In this document: positions 24,212-32,282 of the stretch, one piece after another
Layout of the letters: each line of letters opens with the position of its first letter
Numbering within the stretch: position 1 is the stretch's first letter
NCBI GenBank assembly: GCA_937911745.1
Contig: CALDPX010000052.1
Location: 1 to 35,846, forward strand
Reading direction: 5' to 3'
DNA from: an uncultured Alistipes sp.
GTDB lineage: Bacteria > Bacteroidota > Bacteroidia > Bacteroidales > Rikenellaceae
Length of the DNA: 35,846 bases
Translations under genes and position numbers: made by a program
The notes under the pieces: generated by a model
Seen by the model: the letters and a program-made list of their open reading frames with translations, nothing else
Database searches by the model: none
What the model was told of the DNA's origin: nothing

Positions 24212-24251
24212 CACAAAAAAAGTCGCGGGTATCTTTTTTAATACCCGCGAC
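24212..24251 (-). terminator. Terminator of the DUF4491 gene (minus strand)
   Basis: Read on the minus strand, an 11-bp stem (24241-24251 with 24222-24232) closes the loop TAAAAAAG and is followed by seven T. It lies 33 nt past the stop of the minus-strand gene. The same loop and inner six pairs occur in the hairpin at 9-54, while the next pairs differ in a compensating way (CAC/GTG there, CGC/GCG here). Confidence 0.85.
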
Positions 24252-24284
24252 CAAGATGGAAGGCGACCGCTGACCACTAAGAGA

Positions 24285-24563
24285 TTACTTCTCCTTTTTT
24301 GGGAACCACCCTTTGCGGACTCTTTCTCGCTGCTCGAAGAGTTCCTTGATAGACCAGAAGGACGAGAAGGCAAAGACGCCCAAGAGGGTTGAAAGTATTG
24401 TGTTCTCCACAATGAGCGAGGCGATAACACCCGCCAAGCCCAAGACCAGAAATACCCACCACACCCTAACACCAAAGTGGTACTCGGTTTTGATGACTAT
24501 CGGATGAAAGAGCCCAATGGTCAGGAACGTACACACGCCTATTATCAGTCCTTCGAAGTTCAT
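24285..24563 (-). CDS. DUF4491 family small membrane protein
   Basis: A 92-residue protein that matches, from memory, the DUF4491 family of Bacteroidota: MNFEGLIIGVCTFLTIGLFHPIVIKTEYHFG, then a central pair of helices (VWWVFLVLGLAGVIASLIV and TILSTLLGVFAFSSFWSI), then ELFEQRERVRKGWFP. Three membrane segments are predicted by eye. Function is unknown. The ATG at 24563 is chosen because it begins the conserved block; the frame is open to 24605 but those 14 residues would lie upstream of the expected transcription start. A clear promoter sits at 24593-24623, overlapping the 3' end of the antiporter gene, and a terminator follows, so this is a single-gene unit. Confidence 0.8.
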   Translation of the reverse strand: MNFEGLIIGVCTFLTIGLFHPIVIKTEYHFGVRVWWVFLVLGLAGVIASLIVENTILSTLLGVFAFSSFWSIKELFEQRERVRKGWFPKKEK

Positions 24564-24592
24564 ACTTTTCTCTCTCGTTTTTGTCGAAAGCG

Positions 24593-24623
24593 CAAAGGTA
24601 GTCAAAAAAATTATTTATTCAAC
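24593..24623 (-). promoter_or_regulatory. Promoter of the DUF4491 gene
   Basis: On the minus strand GTTG (24623-24620) and TACCTTTG (24600-24593) are 19 bp apart. The -33 box lies within the last codons of the antiporter gene, so the small downstream gene has its own promoter. Confidence 0.7.
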
Positions 24624-25579
24624 AGCCAAATGGTGTAGACCACATAGATAGCGAAGAACACAAAGCCCTCTGTGCGGTCTATCTTCTTGCGCCTCAGAGT
24701 GAAAGCAGCCACCATAACAGCCACCACAGCCGAGAGCATTACCGCCATATCGATAGAGGTAATACCTCCCAACCTAAGGGGTGTAATGGTTGCGCTCGTG
24801 CCCAAGATGAGTAGTATGTTTGCAATGTTCGAGCCAAGTATGTTACCCAGCGCAATTTCGGTCTTGCCTTTAAGCGCCGACACAAACGATGCGAAGAACT
24901 CGGGCAGCGAAGTGCCTGCTGCAACAAGCACAATACCTATTACCGCCTCACTGAGTCCCACTCGGCGTGCAAGGTCTATGGAGCCGTCAAGGAAGAGGTC
25001 AGAACCCCAAACCAAACCGCCCAAACCTACCGCAACTTTCACTACCGCAAGAGGAAGTTTCTCCTCTTTTGTGGTTGTGGTAGTGTCGGTTGCGGTAGCA
25101 GATGGGGCGGATGTGTTACGTCCCGAACGTATCATATACCACAAGAATACTCCGTAGCCCACGAGCAGCACTATGCCGTCCGGGCGTGAGAGGGTGTTAG
25201 CCCCTCTGCCCCAGAGCGAACCATCGAGTGCGAGGGCAATCAGCAGGAGTGTTGTGGCAAGACAGATGGGAATGTCGCGCCTTACGTTGTCGCGTGTTAG
25301 CGCAAGGGGTGCAACCATTGCCGTAACGCCCAAAATTGCATAAATATTGAAGATGTTGGAGCCAACGACATTACCTATCGACACATCGCTCTGACCATTT
25401 ATTGCGCTCATAACGCTCACAACCAACTCGGGCATCGAGGTGCCCACCGCAACGATTGTGGCACCAATCAGATACTCCGATACTTTGAGTCTTTTGGCTA
25501 TTGCCGATGCTCCGTCCGTCAGGAAGTTGGCACCGATGCTCAGGAGCAGTGCTCCAACAATAATTTCTACTATAAACAT
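24611..25579 (-). CDS. Calcium/sodium antiporter (CaCA family, YrbG-like)
   Basis: A 322-residue inner-membrane cation exchanger. The two inverted alpha repeats are clear: GTSMPELVVSVMSAINGQSDVSIGNVVGSNIFNI at about 47-80 and GTSLPEFFASFVSALKGKTEIALGNILGSNIANI near 216-249, which carry the Na+ and Ca2+ ligands (the Pro-Glu of each repeat). About ten membrane helices surround a central, polar, threonine-rich loop (around residues 150-170). It should extrude Ca2+ using Na+ or a related gradient. It lies 11 nt after the gene for a small membrane protein, which is probably co-transcribed. Confidence 0.92.
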   Translation of the reverse strand: MFIVEIIVGALLLSIGANFLTDGASAIAKRLKVSEYLIGATIVAVGTSMPELVVSVMSAINGQSDVSIGNVVGSNIFNIYAILGVTAMVAPLALTRDNVRRDIPICLATTLLLIALALDGSLWGRGANTLSRPDGIVLLVGYGVFLWYMIRSGRNTSAPSATATDTTTTTKEEKLPLAVVKVAVGLGGLVWGSDLFLDGSIDLARRVGLSEAVIGIVLVAAGTSLPEFFASFVSALKGKTEIALGNILGSNIANILLILGTSATITPLRLGGITSIDMAVMLSAVVAVMVAAFTLRRKKIDRTEGFVFFAIYVVYTIWLLNK

Positions 25580-25590
25580 CCTTTCGCTTC

Positions 25591-26079
25591 TTACTTTTGT
25601 GACTTGTGGATTACGGGTTCCAAGAGTGGCTGGTACTCATAGGGCACATAGTGCAACAACTGCCCGATGCGTAGACTGCCCGAAGCGGTAGAGTAGGTGA
25701 CGCTAACGAGCGGTGCGCTACTATTGGATGCTTTGAGCGAGGCGAGTTGCTCGAAATTGCCCTCTTGCAAGCACTTTTCGACTTGTGTCCTTGCCTCTTG
25801 TTCGTATCCCTCGAAGTGGCGTACCACCTTTTCGCCCGTTGCGACATAGAAGAGAGTACGCGAGGGGCGTATGAGTTTTATGATGCCGATTGCGAACACT
25901 ATGATGCCGATTGTGAACATTGCCACGCTCCAATTTTCGGCATCGCCGAGCGAGGATGCCCATATGAGCAATACAATGCCAACGAGTGTAATAATGGCGG
26001 GGACTACGCGACCTACCGAGCGTTCTTCAACCTCGGAGTAGTGGCGGCACAAATCCCCCCTATTCATTATGTTGTTCAT
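25591..26079 (-). CDS. Hypothetical two-helix membrane protein
   Basis: A 162-residue protein I do not recognise. Two adjacent membrane helices (about residues 25-43 and 50-70: VVPAIITLVGIVLLIWASSL, then VAMFTIGIIVFAIGIIKLI) are followed by a soluble domain of about 90 residues with a predicted helix (EGYEQEARTQVEKCLQEGNFEQLASL) and a strand-rich end (VSVTYSTASGSLRIGQLLHYVPYEYQPL). The C-terminal part probably faces the cytoplasm. Two ATGs (26079 and 26067) are possible starts. It precedes the antiporter by 11 nt on the same strand, suggesting a shared transcript. Confidence 0.7.
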   Translation of the reverse strand: MNNIMNRGDLCRHYSEVEERSVGRVVPAIITLVGIVLLIWASSLGDAENWSVAMFTIGIIVFAIGIIKLIRPSRTLFYVATGEKVVRHFEGYEQEARTQVEKCLQEGNFEQLASLKASNSSAPLVSVTYSTASGSLRIGQLLHYVPYEYQPLLEPVIHKSQK

Positions 26080-26205
26080 TTTTGAATTGTTTTTTTACAG
26101 ATAATGATGACGAGCAAGATGTAGTTTTCCTCCTCGTCACGATGTATTTTTAAGAAAATTTAATAATGGAAAATAAAAGTGTGAATTTAGGGGCAAATCA
26201 CACTG

Positions 26206-26598
26206 TTAAATTATTATGTGGCGTAGCGCAAAAATGTAGTAATCCACAGCGCGAGAGGCAAAGCAAGTATGATGTCTTGTGCCTGTCGTTTGTACCCCCA
26301 GACCATTGTGTTTGTCTGGCGTGAGCAGATTGCTGACAAGGGTGGCACAACTCGCGTGGGTGCGACTACGCCAAGCGTGTGTGCGAGCCGTTGGTGGTAT
26401 AATGCGCGAGGAGATTTCGGAGGGTAGGGCAGTGCGCGTGGTGCGCTCCGAGAGCCAATCGCGCTCGTAGTCTGCATCCCTCAGCAGCGACTCGGCTGTC
26501 TGCTTTGGGGTACTATGCTCGGTGCGGGGTATAAACCCTGCTGCCGAGACCATCAGCACCGCCAATAATAGCATCCATCGTGTTCTGCTTTGTTTCAT
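26206..26598 (-). CDS. Small putative exported protein, unknown function
   Basis: A 130-residue reading frame with an N-terminal basic-hydrophobic signal sequence (KQSRTRWMLLLAVLMVSAAGFI). The rest is rich in Arg, Thr, Ser and His, with two Cys (in ASCAT and HHTCF) and no domain I know. The frame is open upstream to 26739, but the ATG at 26598 starts directly at the signal peptide. A -7-like TATCTTTG lies 63 nt upstream on the minus strand (26668-26661) without a good -33 box. It could be a spurious frame; the signal peptide is the main support. Confidence 0.45.
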   Translation of the reverse strand: MKQSRTRWMLLLAVLMVSAAGFIPRTEHSTPKQTAESLLRDADYERDWLSERTTRTALPSEISSRIIPPTARTHAWRSRTHASCATLVSNLLTPDKHNGLGVQTTGTRHHTCFASRAVDYYIFALRHIII

Positions 26599-26761
26599 TC
26601 GCCTCTCTTTCCTACGGCTTGCAACCCTCTGTTTCGTGAGGGTCCTCACGTTTTGCAGAACAAAGATAGCCCTTTTTACCAATATAACCATACTTCGACA
26701 TAAATTCTTTTTGGGGTAGGCTCTCCAATTTCTCGCCAAAAGTGACGCTTTGGCACGAAAT

Positions 26762-26792
26762 GTTGAGGTTTAACAAAAAAATAGTATCTTTG
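26762..26792 (+). promoter_or_regulatory. Promoter of the acyl-ACP thioesterase gene
   Basis: GTTG (26762-26765) and TATCTTTG (26785-26792) at 19-bp spacing. The expected transcription start near 26799 leaves about 35 nt before ATG 26834 but essentially none before ATG 26801, which helps choose the start codon. Confidence 0.7.
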
Positions 26793-26833
26793 AGTGGTAA
26801 ATGAGAAAAAAACAACAAAAAAGAGATAGTATT

Positions 26834-27574
26834 ATGGTAGAAAAATTCAGCGCAGACTACCTTGTGGCCTGCTACGATACGGATCTTCGCAAGAGGCTCA
26901 AACCCTCGGCATTCCTCAATATGGCTCAGGAAGCCGCCAATCACCACGCCGAATATCTCGGTGTGGGTTATGATACCCTTATGGCTGCCCAGCAGGCGTG
27001 GATTATGTCGCGTATGAAGGTGGAGTTTCTGAGGATGCCCCAGTGGCGCGATGTGGTAAATCTCAAATCGTGGCACAAAGGTGCTGCTGGCTTTATGTTC
27101 CTGCGTGACTTTGTATTGAGCGATAGCCAAGGAGAGCCACTTGTTAAGGCTACCTCTTCGTGGTTGGTTGTGGATATGACCACCCGTAGACTTGCCCGCC
27201 GAGGCTCCTTTGCGGAGTTTGCAGGCGACGAGTCGAAGTGTATCAGGGAGAATGCCATTGAGGAACCAGCCCAGAAGGTAATACTCCCCGAGGGTGCCGA
27301 ACTTGTCAGCACCACCTCTCACACCGCCTCCTACTCCGATTTGGATATGAATGGTCACGTCAATAATGTGATGTACACCGTGTGGGCTATGGATGCAGTG
27401 GCTTTGGAGGTTACCGACGAGAAACCCCTCCGTGCTATGGAGATTAACTTCAATCAGGAGGTTCGCCCCAAAGATGTTGTGGAACTTTCGGTCTATCGCA
27501 CCGAGGGCGACACCTACTTCGTAGAGGGTAAGGTGGAGGGCAAAAACTCCTTCATCATAAGGTTGTGTTTTTAA
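26834..27574 (+). CDS. Acyl-ACP thioesterase
   Basis: A 246-residue double-hotdog thioesterase of the acyl-ACP thioesterase family. The first hotdog spans about 1-130 (AQEAANHHAEYLGVGYDTL, RMKVEFLRMPQWRDVVNLKSW), the second about 150-246 with YSDLDMNGHVNNVMYTVW, which carries the catalytic Asn-His region. It should release free fatty acids from acyl-ACP in the cytoplasm. The start at 26834 (MVEKFSADYL) is preferred over 26801 because of the promoter position and the lysine-rich, unconserved extra 11 residues. Transcribed alone, with a bidirectional terminator downstream. Confidence 0.87.
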   Translation: MVEKFSADYLVACYDTDLRKRLKPSAFLNMAQEAANHHAEYLGVGYDTLMAAQQAWIMSRMKVEFLRMPQWRDVVNLKSWHKGAAGFMFLRDFVLSDSQGEPLVKATSSWLVVDMTTRRLARRGSFAEFAGDESKCIRENAIEEPAQKVILPEGAELVSTTSHTASYSDLDMNGHVNNVMYTVWAMDAVALEVTDEKPLRAMEINFNQEVRPKDVVELSVYRTEGDTYFVEGKVEGKNSFIIRLCF

Positions 27575-27660
27575 TCAAATAAGACGGATTAAACTATTTT
27601 TGCACTCCATAAATGCCATACACAACCCATAACTATAGTAACTTGTTTTGTTGTGGAGTA

Positions 27661-27706
27661 AAACGCGAGTTCCCAATTTGACTATGCAAATTGGGAACTC
27701 GCGTTT
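27661..27706. terminator. Bidirectional terminator between thioesterase and tdk
   Basis: A perfect 20-bp inverted repeat (27661-27680 with 27687-27706) with a 6-nt loop. AAA/TTT at the base gives a short T-run on both strands. It lies between convergent genes, 87 nt after the thioesterase stop and 31 nt before the tdk stop. Confidence 0.8.
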
Positions 27707-27736
27707 ATTAGTTGGTTGTATAGATTCTCTGTTTGT

Positions 27737-28300
27737 TTATTCGTTCTGTAACTTGTTGAAGCAGTGGCGACAGATGGGCTCATAAGTATCTTTTTCGCCC
27801 AACACCACAAGTTTGTCATTTTTGGTAAGGCGGTGTGAGTGGTGGGCGATGTTGCCACAGCGAACGCAGATGGCGTGCACTTTGTCTACCAACTCAGCCT
27901 TTGCCATAAGCGTAGGCATAGGACCAAAGGGCTTGCCGAGGTAGTCCATATCCAAACCTGCAACAATAACCCTCACGCCTCTGTTGGCGAGTTGCATACA
28001 CACATCCACAATGCCCTCGTCGAAAAATTGTGCCTCGTCAATGCCCACAACATCCACATCGGTAGCCATTAGCAATATCTGCGAAGAGGATTCTACGGGT
28101 GTGGACTGTATGGCGTTGGAGTTGTGAGATACGACCTCGTCTACCGAGTAGCGTACGTCTATTTGAGGCTTGAAAATCTCTACTCGTTGGTTGGCAAATA
28201 CTGCACGGCGCATACGCCTGATGAGTTCTTCGGTCTTGCCCGAGAACATCGAGCCACATATTACCTCTATCCAACCGGGTCTGCTTGCTTCTAAGAACAT
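27737..28300 (-). CDS. tdk: Thymidine kinase
   Basis: A 187-residue type II thymidine kinase that phosphorylates thymidine to dTMP for nucleotide salvage. GWIEVICGSMFSGKTEELIRR contains the P-loop (about 16-24); VVGIDEAQFFD is the Walker B-like segment with the catalytic Glu; GLDMDYLGKPFGPMP is the lasso-loop region; zinc is held by CVRC and CRHC. Length is standard. It stands alone, divergent from rpsA, with its own promoter upstream and a shared terminator downstream. Confidence 0.95.
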   Translation of the reverse strand: MFLEASRPGWIEVICGSMFSGKTEELIRRMRRAVFANQRVEIFKPQIDVRYSVDEVVSHNSNAIQSTPVESSSQILLMATDVDVVGIDEAQFFDEGIVDVCMQLANRGVRVIVAGLDMDYLGKPFGPMPTLMAKAELVDKVHAICVRCGNIAHHSHRLTKNDKLVVLGEKDTYEPICRHCFNKLQNE

Positions 28301-28347
28301 TGTGGGTGTAGTGTTATGTTATAGTTGTTGTTTTTAGTTTCCGCCGA

Positions 28348-28378
28348 CAAAAGTAGCGAATAAATTGAAAATTGAAAA
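28348..28378 (-). promoter_or_regulatory. Promoter of tdk
   Basis: On the minus strand TTTT (28378-28375) and TACTTTTG (28355-28348) are 19 bp apart, giving a start near 28341 and a leader of about 40 nt. Confidence 0.55.
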
Positions 28379-28462
28379 ATATAAATTGAGAATTATAGTC
28401 TGATGTCAAACGTCTAATCGACCCATAAAACCCTAAAAATCAAAAAATTTTGCATTTCAAAT

Positions 28463-28492
28463 TTTGCATTCTGAAATTATTTCGTATATTTG
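28463..28492 (+). promoter_or_regulatory. Promoter of rpsA
   Basis: TTTG (28463-28466) and TATATTTG (28485-28492) with an 18-bp spacer. The predicted leader (about 28499-28572) begins with a hairpin pairing 28500-28506 with 28521-28527, a candidate site for S1 self-regulation. Confidence 0.65.
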
Positions 28493-28572
28493 CGCGCTTC
28501 TTTCCCGCGTATGTGTGCGAGGGAAAGTCTATAAATAAAGTCTAACTTTTTAATTATTAAAAACTTAACACA

Positions 28573-30366
28573 ATGGAAAACAACAAACAAGTAGCCAACG
28601 AGAACTTCGATTGGACCGCTTATGAGACCGACGCCGAACTCTATGGTAATCTTACCAAAGAGCAAGTTGCTGCTCAGTACGACGAGACTGTACAGAAAGT
28701 ACAGGTAGGCGAGGTAGTAGAGGGTGTAGTTACCTCTATCAACAAACGCGAGGTGGTAGTTAACATTGGCTACAAATCGGACGCTATCATTCCCGTAACC
28801 GAGTTTCGTTACAACCCCGAACTCGCTATCGGTGAGAAAGTAGAGGTTTATGTAGATAGCACCGAGGACAAAAAAGGACAACTCGTTCTTTCGCACAAGA
28901 AGGCTCGTCAGCTCAAAAGCTGGGACCGCGTTAATCAGGCTTTGGAGAACGACGAGATCATTAAGGGCTTCATCAAATGCCGTACTAAGGGCGGTATGAT
29001 CGTAGACGTATTTGGTATTGAGGCATTCTTGCCCGGTAGCCAGATTGACGTTAAGCCCATCCGCGATTACGATATTTACGTTGAGAAAACTATGGAGTTC
29101 AAGGTTGTTAAGATCAACCAGGAGTTCCGCAATGTTGTTGTTTCGCACAAGGCTCTCATCGAGGCTGAGCTCGAACAGCAGAAACAGGAGATTATGTCGC
29201 GCTTGGAGAAAGGCCAGATTCTCGAAGGCACCGTTAAGAACATCACTTCCTACGGTGTATTCGTTGACCTTGGTGGCGTAGACGGTCTCATCCACATCAC
29301 CGACCTTTCGTGGGGTCGCGTAAGTCGTCCCGAGGAGATTGTTGCTCTCGACCAGAAGATCAACGTTGTTATTCTCGACTTCGACGACCAGAAGAAGCGC
29401 ATCGCTCTTGGTTTGAAACAGCTCACCGCTCACCCCTGGGAGGCTCTCGATGCAGACCTCAAAGTTGGTGACAAGATTGGCGGTAAGGTAGTTATGATGT
29501 ACGACTACGGTGCATTCGTAGAGGTTGCACCCGGTGTTGAGGGTCTTATCCACGTTTCGGAGATGTCGTGGAACCAGCACCTCCGCTCGGCTCAGGAGTT
29601 CATGAAAGTGGGCGACGAGATTGAGGCAGTTATCCTCACCCTCGACCGCGAGGAGCGCAAGATGTCGCTTGGTATCAAACAGCTCACCGCTGATCCTTGG
29701 GAGGCTATCGAGGAGCGTTACCCCATCGGTTCGCGCCACACTGCAAAAGTTCGCAACTTCACCAACTTCGGTATCTTCGTAGAGATTGCGGAGGGTATTG
29801 ATGGTCTTGTTCACATCAGCGACCTCAGCTGGACCAAGAAGATTAAACACCCCGCAGAGCTCACTCAGATTGGTGCCGATATGGAGGTTATCGTTCTTGG
29901 TATCGACAAGGAGAACCGCCGTTTGAGCCTTGGTCACAAACAGTTGGAGGAGAACCCCTGGAACGAGTTCGAGGCTCAGTTTGCTGTTGACTCCGTACAC
30001 GAGGGTAAGGTAACCGAGGTTAACGACAAGGGTGCTGTTGTTGCTCTTGGCGAGAACGTAGAGGGCTTTGCTCCTGCAAAACAGATTGTTAAAGAGGATG
30101 GTACCACTGCTAAGGTAGGCGATGTTCTTCCCTTCAAGGTTACCGAGTTCTCGAAAGTGACCAAACACATCAGCTTGTCGCACACCCGCGTATTCGAGGA
30201 GGCAAAACGTGCCGAGGAGAATGCTGCAAAGGCTGAGCGCCGCGCTGCTGCTGAGGCTACCAAGTCGACCGTTAAGAAGATCAACGCTCAGGTTGAGAAG
30301 ACCACTCTTGGTGATTTGACTGACCTGGCTGAGTTGAAGGCTAAACTCGAAGCCGAGCAAAAATAG
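28573..30366 (+). CDS. rpsA: 30S ribosomal protein S1
   Basis: A 597-residue RNA-binding protein that helps the small subunit capture mRNA. Six S1 (OB-fold) domains can be counted: from about residues 45, 123, 215, 302, 388 and 475, for example GQILEGTVKNITSYGVFVDLGGVDGLIHITDLSW in the third. The last two thirds carry the GVFVxL-GLxHxSxxSW signature; the first two are the divergent, ribosome-binding type. The C-terminus is an Ala/Glu/Lys-rich helical tail (about 545-597). Codon use is strongly biased, as expected for a highly expressed gene. S1 matters in Bacteroidota because their genes often lack strong Shine-Dalgarno sites. Own promoter; repeat-bearing terminators follow. Confidence 0.96.
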   Translation: MENNKQVANENFDWTAYETDAELYGNLTKEQVAAQYDETVQKVQVGEVVEGVVTSINKREVVVNIGYKSDAIIPVTEFRYNPELAIGEKVEVYVDSTEDKKGQLVLSHKKARQLKSWDRVNQALENDEIIKGFIKCRTKGGMIVDVFGIEAFLPGSQIDVKPIRDYDIYVEKTMEFKVVKINQEFRNVVVSHKALIEAELEQQKQEIMSRLEKGQILEGTVKNITSYGVFVDLGGVDGLIHITDLSWGRVSRPEEIVALDQKINVVILDFDDQKKRIALGLKQLTAHPWEALDADLKVGDKIGGKVVMMYDYGAFVEVAPGVEGLIHVSEMSWNQHLRSAQEFMKVGDEIEAVILTLDREERKMSLGIKQLTADPWEAIEERYPIGSRHTAKVRNFTNFGIFVEIAEGIDGLVHISDLSWTKKIKHPAELTQIGADMEVIVLGIDKENRRLSLGHKQLEENPWNEFEAQFAVDSVHEGKVTEVNDKGAVVALGENVEGFAPAKQIVKEDGTTAKVGDVLPFKVTEFSKVTKHISLSHTRVFEEAKRAEENAAKAERRAAAEATKSTVKKINAQVEKTTLGDLTDLAELKAKLEAEQK

Positions 30367-30377
30367 TGCATCTTGCA

Positions 30378-30485
30378 GGTGCTTTTAGCACCAAAATTCA
30401 GAGAGCGGACTCCTCATTTACGCTTAGTAAACTGCGGAGTCCGCTCCTTCTTTTGGCACAAAAATCCCTCCGTTCTATGCGTTTT
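30378..30485 (+). repeat. Palindromic intergenic repeat, copy 1 (rpsA terminator region)
   Basis: About 108 bp nearly identical to 35164-35271, with about five differences, most of them in hairpin loops. It holds a small hairpin (30378-30382 with 30388-30392), a compound hairpin (30403-30413 with 30436-30446, 11 bp; inner 30417-30421 with 30427-30431) and a 23-nt tail at 30450-30472. It begins 12 nt after the rpsA stop and probably serves as its terminator. Confidence 0.85.
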
Positions 30486-30528
30486 TTACATTGCTAAGTA
30501 ATCCCCGCACAAAAGCATCACTCTGATG

Positions 30529-30566
30529 CCTCATTTGCGCTAAGCAAACTGCGGAGCCGCTTTCTT
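30529..30566 (+). repeat. Diverged copy of the palindromic repeat
   Basis: Matches the centre and right arm of the compound hairpin of copy 1. The inner stem is TTTGC/GCAAA instead of TTTAC/GTAAA, a compensating base-pair change, and the right arm lacks some bases. The rest of 30486-30700 holds a further imperfect hairpin (about 30629-30655) and no gene I can support. Confidence 0.65.
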
Positions 30567-30702
30567 GTATGCCTTGCATCTGTGGCATACTGTGCACTTG
30601 TCAGAAATTCTATGAAGTAGGGATATAAAAAAGCTTCCCCACGAAAGAGGGGGCTTTCAAAGCGGTAAAACTGCAAATAACAAGAAGTATACAAAGCGTA
30701 CA

Positions 30703-30741
30703 AAAAAGCGGGGTTCCTCGTTTGGAGGAACTCCGCTTTTT
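30703..30741. terminator. Bidirectional terminator between rpsA and the CoA-transferase
   Basis: A 17-bp stem with one G-T pair (30703-30719 with 30725-30741), 5-nt loop, with AAAAA at one base and TTTTT at the other, so it can terminate on either strand. It is 24 nt past the CoA-transferase stop. Confidence 0.8.
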
Positions 30742-30765
30742 GATGTATAACGTAGCAATGGCTCG

Positions 30766-32079
30766 TTATTTGCAGTTTTTGATGTAGGTGTAGTGTGCGC
30801 CATAACGCTCATACGCTGCACGCTCCAACTCCTCGCGGTGGTCGGGGTGAGCGATGTTGATGATGGCTTTTGCACGCTCCTGCAACGACTTGCCATAGAG
30901 GTCGGCAGCACCAAACTCGGTAACAAGCCAGTGGATGTGGTTACGGGTGGTAACAACACCTGCACCGGGGGTGAGGATGTTGGAGATTTTGCTCACACCC
31001 TTGTTGGTAACCGAAGGCATAGCGATGATGGCCTTACCGCCCTCGGAGAGCGATGCACCATAGATGAAGTCGATTTGACCACCTACTCCCGAGTAGAATT
31101 TGGTACCCAGCGAGTCGGCACAAACCTGACCGGTGAGGTCTACCTGCAATGCGGAGTTGATAGCGCAGAATTTGGGGTTCTTAGCAATCACGAAGGGATC
31201 GTTAGTGTAAGCCACGTCTTTCATCAGGACGCCAGGGTTGTTGTCAATGAAATCGTAAACCTCTTTCGAACCCATCAGGAAGGTCGAAACTATTTTGCCC
31301 TTGTCTGTAACCTTGTTGCGACCGTTCACAACGCCCTTCTCTACGAGGGGAAGTACGCCGTCTGCGAACATCTCGGTGTGGATACCAAGGTCTTTGTGAC
31401 CACCGAGTTGCGAGAGTACAGCGTTAGGAATAGCGCCAATACCCATCTGCAAGCAAGCACCATCCTCGATGAGGGCTGCACAGTGGCGACCAATGGCAGC
31501 GTCGGTCTCGGTAATCTCGGCGATGTGACCCTCCATAAGAGGCTGGTCGTCCTGCACGAAATAGTCGATTTGCGAAATGTGGATGAAAGCGTCACCAAAT
31601 GCGCGGGGAACATATTTGTTCACCACTGCAATAACATAGTCTGCGCACTCGATAGCAGCCAGGGTGGCGTCTACCGAAGTACCGAGCGAAACGTAGCCGT
31701 GAGCATCTACGGGCGATACCTGAATCATTGCCACATTACAGGGCAGAACGCCTGCGCGGTAGAGTTTCTGAGTCTCCGAGAGGAAGATTGGAATATAGTC
31801 TGCATAGCCACTCTGAGTCACTTTGCGTACGTTGCCACCAACAAAGAATGAGTCGAGTTGGAAAATGCCTTCGAATTTGGGGTCGGCATAAGGTGCGGGA
31901 CCCTCAGTGTGGAGGTGGTGGATACGAACATCTTTGAGTTCGCCAGCCTCACCGCGGCGACACATAGCCTGAATAAGACATTGGGGAGCACTTGCCACCG
32001 AAGAGAGGTGAACGTGGTCGCCCGATTTGATAACCTTTACCGCCTCGTCGGGAGTAGTAAATTTGATGGTATTGTTCAT
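30766..32079 (-). CDS. Acetyl-CoA hydrolase/transferase family protein (4-hydroxybutyrate CoA-transferase-like)
   Basis: A 437-residue class I CoA-transferase of the Cat1/AbfT type that moves CoA between acyl-CoA and a free carboxylate such as acetate. The catalytic glutamate is Glu236 in GIHTEMFADG; the oxyanion/CoA-binding glycines lie in YSGVGGQIDF; QMGIGAIPNAV and GRNKVTDKGK are further family marks. It may serve acetate, butyrate or succinate metabolism in this anaerobe; the pair of substrates cannot be read from sequence. It is divergent from korAB across a 203-bp gap. A -7-like TACCTTTG lies on the minus strand at 32131-32124, without a convincing -33 box. Confidence 0.9.
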   Translation of the reverse strand: MNNTIKFTTPDEAVKVIKSGDHVHLSSVASAPQCLIQAMCRRGEAGELKDVRIHHLHTEGPAPYADPKFEGIFQLDSFFVGGNVRKVTQSGYADYIPIFLSETQKLYRAGVLPCNVAMIQVSPVDAHGYVSLGTSVDATLAAIECADYVIAVVNKYVPRAFGDAFIHISQIDYFVQDDQPLMEGHIAEITETDAAIGRHCAALIEDGACLQMGIGAIPNAVLSQLGGHKDLGIHTEMFADGVLPLVEKGVVNGRNKVTDKGKIVSTFLMGSKEVYDFIDNNPGVLMKDVAYTNDPFVIAKNPKFCAINSALQVDLTGQVCADSLGTKFYSGVGGQIDFIYGASLSEGGKAIIAMPSVTNKGVSKISNILTPGAGVVTTRNHIHWLVTEFGAADLYGKSLQERAKAIINIAHPDHREELERAAYERYGAHYTYIKNCK

Positions 32080-32151
32080 AAAAGTATTGAGTTAAATAAA
32101 ATGATATTCCAAAAATCTTGTCGCAAAGGTAACTATTTTTCTTTATAAAAG

Positions 32152-32182
32152 GTTGTCATCCCATTATAAATTATTACCTTTG
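32152..32182 (+). promoter_or_regulatory. Promoter of korAB
   Basis: GTTG (32152-32155) and TACCTTTG (32175-32182) at 19-bp spacing; start expected near 32189, giving a leader of about 95 nt. The -7 element of the divergent CoA-transferase is only some 20 bp away, so the two promoters may compete. Confidence 0.75.
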
Positions 32183-32282
32183 TGGGTGCATTGTGCCTAC
32201 CCCGAGGGTTTGGTGGGTACTTTGAGAGTTAAAAAAAAGTGAAATCATTAACCTAAACAATAACCAAATTCACAAAATTATT

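Noticed and set aside
26612..27358. 248-residue minus-strand reading frame opposite the thioesterase
   Set aside because: Covers the thioesterase promoter and coding region on the opposite strand and lacks any domain.
28477..30360. 627-residue minus-strand reading frame opposite rpsA
   Set aside because: It is the antisense shadow of a strongly codon-biased rpsA; the protein has no family signature and the sense gene is certain.
30793..31851. 352-residue plus-strand reading frame opposite the CoA-transferase
   Set aside because: Antisense shadow of a gene with a complete active site; no promoter or domain.
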